A DNA stretch of 46,021 nucleotides from Pseudomonadota bacterium (GCA_023391335.1 JAEWBG010000043.1:1-46021); one strand, 5' to 3'; positions 33,428 to 42,659 are shown, counted from the stretch's first letter. Numbers and translations are program-made. The notes: generated by a model from the sequence alone, not told the origin.

Positions 33428-33808
33428 ATGCGTCATTACGAGATCGTTTTCTTGGTCCATCCGGACCAGAGTGAACAGGTTCCGGCCATGCTGGAACGCT
33501 ACAAGGGCATGATCGCCGCCGGTAACGGCCAGGTGCATCGCCTGGAAGATTGGGGCCGCCGTCAGTTGGCGTTCCCGATCGCCAAGGTCCACAAGGCCCA
33601 TTACATCCTCATGAACATCGAGTGCGACAGCAAGACACTGAACGAGCTGACCGGAGCTTTCCGTTTCAGCGACGCGGTGCTGCGCCATCTGGTTATCAAG
33701 ATGGACGCCGCTGTGACCGAACCTTCGCCGATGGCAAAGGGCAGCGATGAAGAGCGCGATGCACGCTTCGCCGACGACGACGAAGACGGCGTTGGCGCTA
33801 ACGCGTAA
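33428..33808 (+). CDS. rpsF: 30S ribosomal protein S6
   Basis: A 126-residue small-subunit protein that binds 16S rRNA as a pair with S18. The start MRHYEIVFLVHPDQSEQVPA and the core RLEDWGRRQLAFPIAKVHKA and HYILMNIECD are diagnostic. The C-terminal tail is acidic (DEERDARFADDDEDG), as in many gammaproteobacteria. AAGGAG precedes ATG 33428. It is the first gene of rpsF-rpsR-membrane protein-rplI-dnaB-alr. Confidence 0.98.
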   Translation: MRHYEIVFLVHPDQSEQVPAMLERYKGMIAAGNGQVHRLEDWGRRQLAFPIAKVHKAHYILMNIECDSKTLNELTGAFRFSDAVLRHLVIKMDAAVTEPSPMAKGSDEERDARFADDDEDGVGANA

Positions 33809-33843
33809 CTCGGCATCGCTCAGCACTCAACGAGGAGAATCTC

Positions 33844-34068
33844 ATGGCCCGTTTTTTCCGCCGTCGCAAGTACTGCCGCTTCACTGCCGAAGGCATCGAG
33901 CAGATCGACTACAAAGATCTCGGCATCCTGAAGAGCTACATCACAGAAACCGGTAAGATCGTTCCAAGCCGCATCACCGGGACGAAGTCTCACTACCAGC
34001 GTCAGCTGGCTGTGGCAGTGAAGCGCGCTCGGTATCTGGCGCTGCTTCCGTACACCGATCAGCACTGA
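33844..34068 (+). CDS. rpsR: 30S ribosomal protein S18
   Basis: A 74-residue basic protein of the small-subunit platform. The sequence MARFFRRRKYCRFTAEGIEQ and DYKDLGILKSYITETGKIVP then RRITGTKSHYQRQL-like core (SRITGTKSHYQRQLAVAVKR) is the family pattern. GAGGAG precedes the ATG. It lies 35 bp after rpsF. A strong hairpin follows 10 bp downstream. Confidence 0.98.
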   Translation: MARFFRRRKYCRFTAEGIEQIDYKDLGILKSYITETGKIVPSRITGTKSHYQRQLAVAVKRARYLALLPYTDQH

Positions 34069-34078
34069 GGTTGAATTG

Positions 34079-34105
34079 CTCGCGCGTCGCGAATCGACGC
34101 GCGAG
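34079..34105 (+). terminator. Strong hairpin between rpsR and the membrane protein gene
   Basis: A perfect 11-bp stem (CTCGCGCGTCG with CGACGCGCGAG, loop CGAAT) lies 10 bp past rpsR and ends 9 bp before the next ATG. It lacks a T-run, so it may be a partial terminator or processing site that lets ribosomal proteins outnumber the membrane protein. It also crowds the next ribosome binding site. Confidence 0.45.
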
Positions 34106-34114
34106 TAAAAAGCT

Positions 34115-34990
34115 ATGCACCGTGCACTCGCTGCGTGGTTAGTTGAGCGTCCGTGGCACGCCGCGGTTGCTTGCGGCATCTGCGGTGTGCTGTCGTTCTT
34201 TCTACCGTTCATGCTCCTGGCGTGCGCAATCCCGGTACTGGTAGTGCTACGCGTCAACATCAAGTTGGGCTTAGCCCTCGCGTTGCTGGCCAGCGTACCG
34301 TGGATTTCCGTTCCGACGACGGCGCCCGTGTTGTGGTTCTCGTTCGCAGCGGCGGTGTTCTTCGGGCCGGTGCTCTTAGCGATGCTGCTGCAGCGGACAG
34401 GTTCGATGAATCTCTGCTTCCAGCTCGCGACGCTCGTTTGCGGATTGATCGTGGTCGCGATTCATGTCCTCGGCCCCGATCCCGTGAAGTTTTGGATGGA
34501 ATTGATTCGGGAGGCATTTGCCGCTTCCGGGGTCGAACCGGATGCCAACTTGCAGGCATTGATGCAACAGTTCGGCGCATCGATGTGGGGCTTGCTGGTA
34601 TCGGCTGTGCTTGCGGGCATTCTGGGTGCGTTGTTCTTGGGCCGCTGGTGGTCAGGGCTCATTGGATCCGGTGTCGGCTTCGGAGCAGAGTTTCGCTCCT
34701 TGCGGCTCGGATCGGTCTTGGGTGCGATCGTGACGGGCGTATTCGTCGCGATGATTTTCAGCAATGCACCGCTGGTGCGCTCGCTGGTCTGGATCGCATG
34801 CTCTGTGCTGACGCTGCAAGGATTGGCCGCGGCACATCGCAGTAAGGCCAGCGGTCACTTGAGCCAAGGACGATTGACTGCGATTTACGTGCTGCTCGTC
34901 GTGCCGATCTCGGCCACGATTACGGCGCTGGTACTGGCAGTCTGGGGATATGCGGATAATTGGCTGCGACCGCGCGTGCACAACGCGTAG
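34115..34990 (+). CDS. Polytopic membrane protein (YybS/DUF2232-like) of the ribosomal cluster
   Basis: A 291-residue inner-membrane protein with about eight hydrophobic helices (ACGICGVLSFFLPFMLLAC, PVLWFSFAAAVFFGPVLLAM, LATLVCGLIVVAIHVLG, WGLLVSAVLAGILGALFLG, LGAIVTGVFVAMIFS, TAIYVLLVVPISATITALVL). A polar loop between them (LIREAFAASGVEPDANLQAL) fits the YybS-like family often found between rpsR and rplI in gammaproteobacteria. The function is unknown. The position, not the sequence, is its main clue. Confidence 0.8.
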   Translation: MHRALAAWLVERPWHAAVACGICGVLSFFLPFMLLACAIPVLVVLRVNIKLGLALALLASVPWISVPTTAPVLWFSFAAAVFFGPVLLAMLLQRTGSMNLCFQLATLVCGLIVVAIHVLGPDPVKFWMELIREAFAASGVEPDANLQALMQQFGASMWGLLVSAVLAGILGALFLGRWWSGLIGSGVGFGAEFRSLRLGSVLGAIVTGVFVAMIFSNAPLVRSLVWIACSVLTLQGLAAAHRSKASGHLSQGRLTAIYVLLVVPISATITALVLAVWGYADNWLRPRVHNA

Positions 34991-35044
34991 AGTCGGTGTG
35001 CCGAAGCGAATAGTTGATATTGCTAGCGTTTATATAGGTGTCTC

Positions 35045-35494
35045 ATGGAAATCATTCTGCTGCAGAAGGTCGCCAACCTCGGCAACATCGGTGACCGCGT
35101 CAAAGTGAAGTCCGGTTATGGCCGCAACTTCCTATTGCCCCAAGGCAAGGCAACACTTGCGACGGCGGATAACATCGCCAAGTTCGAAGCACGCCGCGCC
35201 GAATTCGAAAAGGCCGCTCGCGAAGAATTGGCCGCCGCTCAGGGCCGCGCTGCGAAGTTGCAGAACGTCAAGCTCTCGATCACTGCGAAGGCTGGCGGCG
35301 AGGGCAAATTGTTCGGCTCGATCGGCACGGCTGACGTTGCCGAAGCGCTGAAGAAGGCCGGACATCCGGTCGAACGTTCGGAAGTGCGCTTGCCGCAAGG
35401 CCCGATCCGTCAGGCTGGCGAGCACCAGATCCAGGTGCACTTGCACACCGACGTCACCGTCGACGTGCCGCTCACGATCATTCCGGAAGAATAA
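35045..35494 (+). CDS. rplI: 50S ribosomal protein L9
   Basis: A 149-residue large-subunit protein binding 23S rRNA. The N-terminal domain MEIILLQKVANLGNIGDRVK, VKSGYGRNFLLPQGKA is diagnostic, followed by the long helix and the C-terminal domain GEGKLFGSIGTADVAEALKK. AGGTG precedes the ATG. dnaB begins 18 bp after its stop. Confidence 0.98.
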   Translation: MEIILLQKVANLGNIGDRVKVKSGYGRNFLLPQGKATLATADNIAKFEARRAEFEKAAREELAAAQGRAAKLQNVKLSITAKAGGEGKLFGSIGTADVAEALKKAGHPVERSEVRLPQGPIRQAGEHQIQVHLHTDVTVDVPLTIIPEE

Positions 35495-35512
35495 CCGGCG
35501 CATCTGACGTCG

Positions 35513-36934
35513 ATGGCTGAAACCGAAGCTAAGGTTTCATTCGCGAGCTCACGACGGGCTCGCGAAAAGGCGGCTGTCGACGAAATTCGAGTTCCGCCTC
35601 ACTCGGTAGAGGCGGAGCAGGCCGTTCTCGGCGGCTTGATGCTCGACAACCGATCGTGGGACACCATTGCCGATCGGCTGGTCGCGACGGACTTCTACCG
35701 TCGCGATCATCAACATATCTTCGAAGCGATTGCCGATTTGGCAGCCAAAGGCGAGCCTTCGGATGCCGTCACGCTTGCCGATTGGCTGGAGCGCAAAGGG
35801 CTCACGGACGAGACCGGCGGCCTCGTTTATCTTGCGGGCTTGGTTCGAGACACGCCCAGCGCCGCGAATATTCGTGCGTACGCTGATGTCGTGCGCGAGC
35901 GCTCGACGTTGCGCCAACTGATTCAGGTTGGCGGAGAAATCGCAGGCAGCGCCTACGAGCCTGAGGGACGCGAGGCATCAGAAATCCTCGACGAAGCTGA
36001 GCGACGCGTCTTTGAAATCGCCGAGAGCCGCAACAAGTCGGGCTCCGGCTTCGTCGCGCTGCGCGATCAAGTCGGCGCGGTGATCGATCACATCGATATG
36101 CTCGCTCAGAACGCCGGCGCGATTACGGGCGTCAGCACTGGCTTTAAGAAGCTAGACGAAATGACTGCGGGCCTGCAAAAAGGCGACCTGATCGTCGTGG
36201 CCGGGCGGCCTTCAATGGGCAAGACCACGTTCGCTTTGAACATCGCAGAAAACGCGGCGTTCGGTCCGAAGAAGGCCAAGGTCGGCGTCTTCAGTATGGA
36301 AATGTCGCGCGAGCAGCTCGCGTTTCGTATGGTCTCATCGCTTGGGCATGTCGATCAGACTCGACTGCGGACCGGTAATTTGGAAACGGACGATTGGTCG
36401 CGCGTGAACACTGCCATCGCGATGATGAAATCGTCGAGTATTTTCATCGACGACCAAGGCGCGCTGACGCCGACGGACGTTCGTGCACGTGCACGACGCT
36501 TGAAGCGCGAACACGGACTCGACTTGATCGTGCTCGACTACTTGCAGCTAATGCAGGTCGCGGGCAATAAAGAAAACCGTGCGACGGAAATTTCCGAGAT
36601 CTCGCGGTCGTTGAAAGCACTCGCGAAGGAGCTCGCGGTGCCAGTGATCGCACTCTCCCAGCTCAATCGCAGTGTTGAGCAGCGCACCGACAAGAAGCCG
36701 GTGATGTCCGACCTGCGTGAGTCGGGAGCCATCGAGCAGGACGCAGACGTGATCATGATGATTTATCGCGAAGAGGTGTACGACCCGAACACCACGCGTA
36801 AGGGCATCGCCGACATCATCATCGCGAAGCAGCGTAATGGCCCCATCGGCGATGTGCATCTTGCCTTCCTCGGCAAGTACACGAAGTTCGAGAACTTGGC
36901 TCCTGAAATGTCTTTCAGTGACGGACAGTTCTAG
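35513..36934 (+). CDS. dnaB: Replicative DNA helicase
   Basis: The 473-residue hexameric helicase that unwinds DNA at the replication fork. The N-terminal domain includes PPHSVEAEQAVLGGLMLDNR. The RecA-like domain has Walker A GRPSMGKTTFALNIA, Walker B LDLIVLDYLQLM, and the downstream ALSQLNRSVEQRTDKKPVMS and DLRESGAIEQDADVIMMIYR motifs. No intein is present at the usual Walker A site. Its stop codon overlaps the GTG of alr by one base. Confidence 0.98.
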   Translation: MAETEAKVSFASSRRAREKAAVDEIRVPPHSVEAEQAVLGGLMLDNRSWDTIADRLVATDFYRRDHQHIFEAIADLAAKGEPSDAVTLADWLERKGLTDETGGLVYLAGLVRDTPSAANIRAYADVVRERSTLRQLIQVGGEIAGSAYEPEGREASEILDEAERRVFEIAESRNKSGSGFVALRDQVGAVIDHIDMLAQNAGAITGVSTGFKKLDEMTAGLQKGDLIVVAGRPSMGKTTFALNIAENAAFGPKKAKVGVFSMEMSREQLAFRMVSSLGHVDQTRLRTGNLETDDWSRVNTAIAMMKSSSIFIDDQGALTPTDVRARARRLKREHGLDLIVLDYLQLMQVAGNKENRATEISEISRSLKALAKELAVPVIALSQLNRSVEQRTDKKPVMSDLRESGAIEQDADVIMMIYREEVYDPNTTRKGIADIIIAKQRNGPIGDVHLAFLGKYTKFENLAPEMSFSDGQF

Positions 36935-38004
36935 TGAGCTTTCCACGCGCGAGACTCGATCGCGACGCGCTTCGCAACAATCTCAACGTCGTACGGCGCT
37001 TAGCACCTCGATCACGGATCATGGCCGTGATCAAAGCCGATGCTTACGGCCACGGCGTTGTACCGGTCTCCAAAGCACTGCACGATGCCGATGCGTTTGG
37101 GCTGGCGCGCCTGCAAGAAGCGATCGCGATGCGCAACGCAGGCGTCACGAAACCGCTCGTGCTGCTTGAGGGCGTCTTCTCAAAAGAGCAACTTCAAACT
37201 GCCGCACAACAAGATCTCGAGGTTGTCGTTCATTGCGATGAGCAAGTGCAGATGCTCGAGTCGCTCGCATCCTCGCATCGCTTCACTGTTTGGTTGAAGC
37301 TCGACAGCGGCATGCATCGACTCGGATTCACTGCAGAAGGATTCGAGGCCGCTTACCGACGACTGAAACAGCTAGCTGCCGTGCGTGAGCTGAGGCTGAT
37401 GACTCACCTAGCATCGGCCGATCAAGTTGAGAGCCCGCAAACATCAGAGCAGATTGCGCGATTCCAAGCGGCCGTTGAAAACAAGCCGGAACATCGCAGT
37501 ATCGCGAATTCTGCAGGCGTGATTGCTTGGCCGAATGCACATGCGGATTGGGTGCGTCCGGGCTTGATGCTGTACGGCATGTCGCCAATCGAAGAACGCA
37601 GTGCGGAAAACCTTGGTCTCATGCCCGTCATGACACTGACGACTGAAGTCATTGCGGTTCAAAACATTCGTGCAGGCGAGTCGGTCGGCTACAACGCTCG
37701 GTGGCGGGCTTCACGTGACTCGACGATTGCGATTGCTGCGATCGGTTATGGAGATGGATATCCGCGCAATATGCCGTCAGGCACACCTGTGCTCGTGAAT
37801 GAACAGCGCGCGTCGATTGCGGGGCGCGTCTCTATGGACATGATTGCGATCGATGTAACCGACATCGGCGCTGTGAAGCTCGGTGATCCTGTAAAGCTCT
37901 GGGGCAAAGGACTTCCGACTGAACTCATCGCGAAGCATGCTCAAACGAATGCGTATGAGCTTGTGTGCCGCATTAATGAACGCGTGTCCGCGGTGTGGGA
38001 CTAG
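36934..38004 (+). CDS. alr: Alanine racemase
   Basis: A 356-residue PLP enzyme that makes D-alanine for peptidoglycan. The PLP lysine lies in RIMAVIKADAYGHGVVPVSK and the second catalytic residue, Tyr, in ESVGYNARWRAS. GYGDGYPRNM and RVSMDMIAIDVTD are also typical. The start is GTG 36934, overlapping the dnaB TAG by one base, so the two are translationally coupled. Length is normal. Confidence 0.97.
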   Translation: MSFPRARLDRDALRNNLNVVRRLAPRSRIMAVIKADAYGHGVVPVSKALHDADAFGLARLQEAIAMRNAGVTKPLVLLEGVFSKEQLQTAAQQDLEVVVHCDEQVQMLESLASSHRFTVWLKLDSGMHRLGFTAEGFEAAYRRLKQLAAVRELRLMTHLASADQVESPQTSEQIARFQAAVENKPEHRSIANSAGVIAWPNAHADWVRPGLMLYGMSPIEERSAENLGLMPVMTLTTEVIAVQNIRAGESVGYNARWRASRDSTIAIAAIGYGDGYPRNMPSGTPVLVNEQRASIAGRVSMDMIAIDVTDIGAVKLGDPVKLWGKGLPTELIAKHAQTNAYELVCRINERVSAVWD

Positions 38005-38023
38005 AAGAGTCGGAGCCAAGAGT

Positions 38024-38240
38024 CGGACGCAACGCAAAGCTCGCAAAGGAAGAATGAGTAACGTCAGAGAAGTAAAAACGCCGGCCGAGGCGTCGCAGTA
38101 AGCACGTCGAAGTCTGCGGTGATGCTAGTGAGTGCGAAAGAACTGTGATCGACTCTTTCGCGTCGAGGTGCGTCGGGCCTGCAAACTCCCGAGCACGTTG
38201 GTTCTATTTGTATCTCTTTGTGCGCTTTGCGTTGCGTCCG
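38024..38240. repeat. Inverted repeats flanking a non-coding segment after alr
   Basis: A 25-bp arm at 38024-38048 (CGGACGCAACGCAAAGC...) is the reverse complement of 38216-38240 with two mismatches. The 167 bp between hold no gene. It lies between convergent alr and the FHA gene and may be a MITE-like element. Confidence 0.6.
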
Positions 38241-38265
38241 GAAACGCGAAGCGCCGCGAGCCAGA

Positions 38266-39015
38266 TCAGTTCTCAAAAAAACCCATCTTCACGCCGGCAA
38301 GCAAGATCACATCATTATCTTTGAGCTTGCGAGCTTGTTCGCCGATCGCAGTGCCGTTCACGTGCGGATAGTCGCCGGGCTTGCCGCTGTCGACATGTAC
38401 GATGAAGAAGCCATCGGCACGGCGGGTGATTGCCGCCACTTGAACGCCAGGGCGTCCAAGCGTCGTGAGCGCCTTGTTGAGTTCCAACTCGCGTCCCGCG
38501 AATGCGCCGCTAAGAACTTGCAGTTTCGCCTTCGGCAACGCAGTGGGTTGTTCGCCATTTGCTCCGACAGGACCGGGGCGCACCGCTGTCATTGAACCGG
38601 TCGACGTAGGTGTCTTCGGCGCAGGTGGAATGGCACTGGAAGCCTTCTTCGCCGCAGCTGCTGCGACTGCAGAGCCAGGCGTGATGACCATCGTCTTTTC
38701 GAATTCGTCCGGCTCGGCTTCCGTGCTCTGGGATTCCGCGAATCGCAGCTGATGATGTCCGACAGTCACGACGTCACCATGCTGAAGCGCATGCTTCTTG
38801 ATGAGCTTGCCGTTGACGTACGTGCCGTTCGTGCTGTTGAGATCTTCCAGGAACGAGTCGTTCAGGATGTTGATGATGAGCGAGTGGTGGCCGCTGACAG
38901 CAGGATTGTCGATACGGATGTCGTTGTCGGGCAGACGACCGATCGTGTAACGCTCCTTGTTCATGTTGTATTCGGCCATCACCTGACCGTCCAGGCTTAG
39001 GATCAAGCGTGCCAT
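38266..39015 (-). CDS. Protein with two FHA domains
   Basis: A 249-residue cytoplasmic protein. The first FHA domain (about 23-92) has YTIGRLPDNDIRIDNPAVSG, HHSLI, and DLNSTNGTYVNGKLI, the full phosphothreonine-binding set. The second (about 168-247) is degenerate: TTLGRPGVQVAAITRRADGF and VNGTAIGEQARKL. The Pro/Ala-rich linker includes FEKTMVITPG, a Thr that could be phosphorylated by the kinase next door. It would read phospho-threonine marks made by the CHASE2 kinase. It is the last gene of a kinase-phosphatase-FHA set on the minus strand. Confidence 0.92.
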   Translation of the reverse strand: MARLILSLDGQVMAEYNMNKERYTIGRLPDNDIRIDNPAVSGHHSLIINILNDSFLEDLNSTNGTYVNGKLIKKHALQHGDVVTVGHHQLRFAESQSTEAEPDEFEKTMVITPGSAVAAAAAKKASSAIPPAPKTPTSTGSMTAVRPGPVGANGEQPTALPKAKLQVLSGAFAGRELELNKALTTLGRPGVQVAAITRRADGFFIVHVDSGKPGDYPHVNGTAIGEQARKLKDNDVILLAGVKMGFFEN

Positions 39016-39048
39016 ACGTGCCTCGTCCCGATTCGCTCAGTAGGTAAG

Positions 39049-39867
39049 TTAGCTAAACCAGCGCAAGATTCTGTCAACGACCCCAGTCTTGGCTGCGAAC
39101 GAGTCGACAACTTGCGCAAGAACTACCGAAACATTGTCGCGTCCGCCGTTATCGTTAGATAGCTGAATCAACTGCTTAGCGACCGTTTCGAGACTAGCAC
39201 TAAAGGTGCTCATAGTTAAGTGGATGTCGTCGTCTTCCACCATGTCAGACAGGCCGTCGGAGCACAGCACGAAGAAATCGCCCTTTTGAACCGGTTGCTC
39301 ATGCAACTCGACGTCTACGGTGGGTTCGACCCCCAGCGCACGTGTGACGTAGTTCTTATTTGTGGCCCGTTGGGCCTCGGCTTGCGAATAGAACCCGCGG
39401 TCGACCAGCTCTTGCAGGAGAGAGTGGTCCATCGTCATTTGCTCGAAGCGGTTGCCTCGGAGCCGATATAGGCGCGAGTCGCCGACGTGGGCGATGGCGA
39501 CTTTGTTGTTGAAGAACAGACACGCAACGATCGTCGTTCCCATGCCTTCGCACTGCGGCTGGGTCTTGGCTGTCTGGTAGATGATCTTGTTAGCCCTGGC
39601 GATGGCATCGCGAAGGATGATGCTCGGGCGGGCAAGGCCTGTTTCGGGATCGGCAGGGGTGAGGTCCTGGTGTTCGACTGCCTCTTTCACCAGGCTCATC
39701 ACCGTTTTGACTGCGATGCCGCTAGCGACTTCACCGGCGTTGTAGCCGCCCATGCCGTCGGCCAGCACGAACAAACCGATGTCTGCGTCGACCCCGATCG
39801 TGTCTTCGTTGTGCTCACGGACGCGACCGACATCGCTCAAGCCGACCGATTTGATCTTGCCGCGCAC
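39049..39867 (-). CDS. PP2C-type protein Ser/Thr phosphatase
   Basis: A 272-residue metal-dependent phosphatase (Stp1/PppA group). Metal and catalytic motifs run in order: SDVGRVREHNEDTIGVDADI, FVLADGMGGYNAGEVASGIA, MGTTIVACLFFNNKVAIAHV, GDSRLYRLRG, DFFVLCSDGLSDMVEDDDIH and GGRDNVSVVLAQV. It would remove phosphates added by the kinase upstream. It lies 33 bp before the FHA gene and 40 bp after the kinase gene. Confidence 0.95.
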   Translation of the reverse strand: MRGKIKSVGLSDVGRVREHNEDTIGVDADIGLFVLADGMGGYNAGEVASGIAVKTVMSLVKEAVEHQDLTPADPETGLARPSIILRDAIARANKIIYQTAKTQPQCEGMGTTIVACLFFNNKVAIAHVGDSRLYRLRGNRFEQMTMDHSLLQELVDRGFYSQAEAQRATNKNYVTRALGVEPTVDVELHEQPVQKGDFFVLCSDGLSDMVEDDDIHLTMSTFSASLETVAKQLIQLSNDNGGRDNVSVVLAQVVDSFAAKTGVVDRILRWFS

Positions 39868-39907
39868 TAACGTGCACTCCGTGGCAGATGCATTGAATTG
39901 CGATGCC

Positions 39908-42520
39908 TCATGGGATTAGCCACTCATGCTTGGGCGCTTCGGTTGTGGGTTCCATCGAGGCTGCGCATTCCCGCAGCGCCATGGCCATCTCGGCGCAATT
40001 CACATAGCGATCGTCGGCGTTCTTTTGGAGCGCACGATTCAAGATCGCATCGATACATTCAGGCAATTCGGGCCGAACGACTCGTGCGGGCGAGTGCGGC
40101 TCAGTCGCGATTTTCTGCATCAGTCGCGGCATCGATTCGGCTCGGAAGGGCAGTTGCCCACACAACAGTTGATACAAGCTCACGCCTAGCGCGAACTGAT
40201 CGGAACGGCCGTCGAGTGCGCGCCCTTCTAATTGCTCTGGTGACATGAATGAGGGCGTGCCCAGGACGATTCCGGTTTTGGTTCGGCTTGTATCGGTCAG
40301 GCGTGCAATCCCGAAGTCTGTAATCTTCAACTCATCCGTGTCGGGATTGAACATTATATTAGCTGGTTTGATATCGCGATGAACCACGTTCTGCCGATGT
40401 GCATAGTGGAGTGCCTCTGCCACACGAGCGACGAGCAACATCACGGTTTTCGGCGGAAGTAATCGATTTGGGTCAGTCGAATGGCTTAAGTGCTGACCGC
40501 GCAGATACTCCATCGCGATGTAGGCCAAGCCCTGATCTTCCCCTGCATCGTATACCGTGACGATCGCGGGATGATTCAAGCGACCGGCCATTTCCGCTTC
40601 GCGGAAGAACCGAGCACGTGCCTCGGCGAGGTCTTGTTCTTCGAATTCTTCTGCCAGCGGGATCGCCTTGATGGCGACCACGCGATTGATCTTGGGGTCG
40701 CGGCCTAGATACACGATGCCCATCGCGCCTTTGCCGAGTTCGCGCTCAATTTCATAGCGGCCGAGCGTACGTGCCGGCGGGCGCTCTTCGCGGTAGTCAT
40801 GCTCGAAATCTTCGTGCACGACCGGCCGCGTCGGAGCGGACGGGCTCGCTGCTTGGGCAACGTTGCGAGTGATTGGGGCGGGGGCCTCTTGGGTACGAGC
40901 ACGTCTGGCGCGCAAATCGCGGTAGTTCGGATCGCGGCTGGCGATGTATGTGTATACGGCCGCTGCCTTCTGCGTTTGCCGGCGCCGTTCGAAATCCAAT
41001 CCCAAGTAGTACAGCAGTTCCATCGTTGCGTTATCCAGCGGACAACGGCGATAGGTTTCGAAGGCCAGGTCGAGTTGCCCTTGCTTTTGAAACGTCTGAC
41101 CGAGGGTGCGCAAGTTCTGCGCCGAATCCCGACTGGTGTCCGGCCGAACGTTGGCACGCCGAATGAGTTCGCCCACCAAATACAGCCCAAACCCCGCGAC
41201 CGCAGCGATGCACGGCAGAACGAGGCACACCCATAGATGCATTGAGCTCAATACGCCGATCTCGCCGACCACGAGCGCGGCAATCAGGAGAATCGTTGCG
41301 AGTCCGCCGATCAATGCGCCCGCCGCCGGCACGGCAAAAGCCGTGAACAACACGACGAGGGCACCGCAGCCCAATTCGATGATCGTGCCGAGTCTCGACT
41401 GTTCGTAAACCGATCCGCGGATGAAGCTCGATGCGGCGCTTGCGATGGCAACGACGCCGGCGGTCGAGTTACTCACCGGAGTTGCGAGCGGCGTAGCGGT
41501 AGCAGCATCGACAAATCCGATGATGACGACCTTGCCTTCCAGTTCTTCTTTGCTGACTTCGCCCGCGAGCACCTTCCAGTATGGAATCCGCTTGAAAGCA
41601 CGTGATCCCGACGCCGGGAAGTACTGAGGCAGGGACTGCCATGAATCATCCATTGGCACCGAAGTCTTGCCGATCACGAGCCGATGACTGACGCCGTACG
41701 CGATTTCGCGTGGGTTGACGTCGAGAGCGCGAGCCGCGATCGCGGTCGCCAGCGAGGGCAAAGCGCCGTTGGCCAGCGGAACACCTGTGAGGTCGTGTCG
41801 TACGACCTGATCCAGATCGGCCGGCTCGAACCCATGGCCAATCGCGCTGGCCACGTTCAAGTAATCGCTTGGCGGCGCTTGTTCGACAACGAACTTCCTC
41901 GAGTCGCTGCTTGGACTGGTCGTCGAAGCCAGCAACTCGTCCGGCAGCGCCGTTGAATTGGGAGTCTGCGGATTGGTCGTGATCGCCACCGGCAGAACCA
42001 CGTTGCCGTGATTGGCGATCGATCGAATCAAATGGGCGTCTGCATCGACACTGCCGCGGCCTGAAAGCAATGCGCGGAGCTGTTGGGCCTGCTCGCTCGA
42101 GCCGAGATTCGACGATTCGAGCAAAGCGAGCGCAGCGCGCAGGTGTTCGGTCTCGCCGCTAGATTGCGAGGTATCGAAGGGAATGCTGAACGCAATGACG
42201 CGTGCACCTTCTTCGCGCAGTTTGTCGATCAGGCTGGCGTGAACATCGCGAGGCCATGGCCATGCACCGAGCTTTTCGATGCTCGCGTCGTCGATCGAGA
42301 CGATGACCATGTTCTGATCGGGCAATGCGCTGCTCGAGCGCAACACACGATCGTAGAGACCCCATTCCGCGGGAGCGAATGAGGCAGGGGCAAGCCAGCG
42401 GCCAATGGCTATGACGAGAACTGCAGCCAGTCCTCCAGGGAGCCAGGAAAATCGCGCCAGTTTCGCCGCCACCACGTCATCCGTTGCTAAAAAAACCGCG
42501 CGAGTATAGACGAATGGCAC
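39908..42520 (-). CDS. CHASE2-domain membrane Ser/Thr protein kinase
   Basis: An 870-residue transmembrane kinase. A first hydrophobic helix (LPGGLAAVLVIAIGRWL) is followed by a large extracytoplasmic CHASE2 sensor (about 40-375: VIVSIDDASIEKLGAWPWPR, KVVIIGFVDAATATP). Three more helices follow (to about 465), then a region with TPR-like repeats. The kinase domain has GKGAMGIVYLGRD, VAIKAIPL, HRDIKPANIMFN, ITDFGIARL and GTPSFMSPEQLEG. It probably senses a periplasmic signal and phosphorylates Ser/Thr, with the adjacent phosphatase and FHA protein as partners. The frame opens with GTG 42520. A GTG at 42475 is also possible, because TTGACA and TATACT-like elements overlap the first start. Confidence 0.93.
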   Translation of the reverse strand: MPFVYTRAVFLATDDVVAAKLARFSWLPGGLAAVLVIAIGRWLAPASFAPAEWGLYDRVLRSSSALPDQNMVIVSIDDASIEKLGAWPWPRDVHASLIDKLREEGARVIAFSIPFDTSQSSGETEHLRAALALLESSNLGSSEQAQQLRALLSGRGSVDADAHLIRSIANHGNVVLPVAITTNPQTPNSTALPDELLASTTSPSSDSRKFVVEQAPPSDYLNVASAIGHGFEPADLDQVVRHDLTGVPLANGALPSLATAIAARALDVNPREIAYGVSHRLVIGKTSVPMDDSWQSLPQYFPASGSRAFKRIPYWKVLAGEVSKEELEGKVVIIGFVDAATATPLATPVSNSTAGVVAIASAASSFIRGSVYEQSRLGTIIELGCGALVVLFTAFAVPAAGALIGGLATILLIAALVVGEIGVLSSMHLWVCLVLPCIAAVAGFGLYLVGELIRRANVRPDTSRDSAQNLRTLGQTFQKQGQLDLAFETYRRCPLDNATMELLYYLGLDFERRRQTQKAAAVYTYIASRDPNYRDLRARRARTQEAPAPITRNVAQAASPSAPTRPVVHEDFEHDYREERPPARTLGRYEIERELGKGAMGIVYLGRDPKINRVVAIKAIPLAEEFEEQDLAEARARFFREAEMAGRLNHPAIVTVYDAGEDQGLAYIAMEYLRGQHLSHSTDPNRLLPPKTVMLLVARVAEALHYAHRQNVVHRDIKPANIMFNPDTDELKITDFGIARLTDTSRTKTGIVLGTPSFMSPEQLEGRALDGRSDQFALGVSLYQLLCGQLPFRAESMPRLMQKIATEPHSPARVVRPELPECIDAILNRALQKNADDRYVNCAEMAMALRECAASMEPTTEAPKHEWLIP

Positions 42521-42659
42521 ATTGTCAAATTGCCGGGCACTTCACAGTGCGCGTGCATGCGAGGCGGTCGTTATCTATGTGGGCTGCTTGAAATTCCCAG
42601 CTTGACGGAGTAGCGCGCCCTTACCATTCTCGCCACCCCTCCATCGGCTCGGGCATGCA

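Noticed and set aside
39487..39870. 127-codon plus-strand frame
   Set aside because: Antisense to the PP2C phosphatase gene, whose motifs are intact.
42503..42528. Promoter TTGACA/TATACT for the CHASE2 kinase
   Set aside because: The boxes are good, but the spacer is only 14 bp; kept only as a caution about the kinase start codon.
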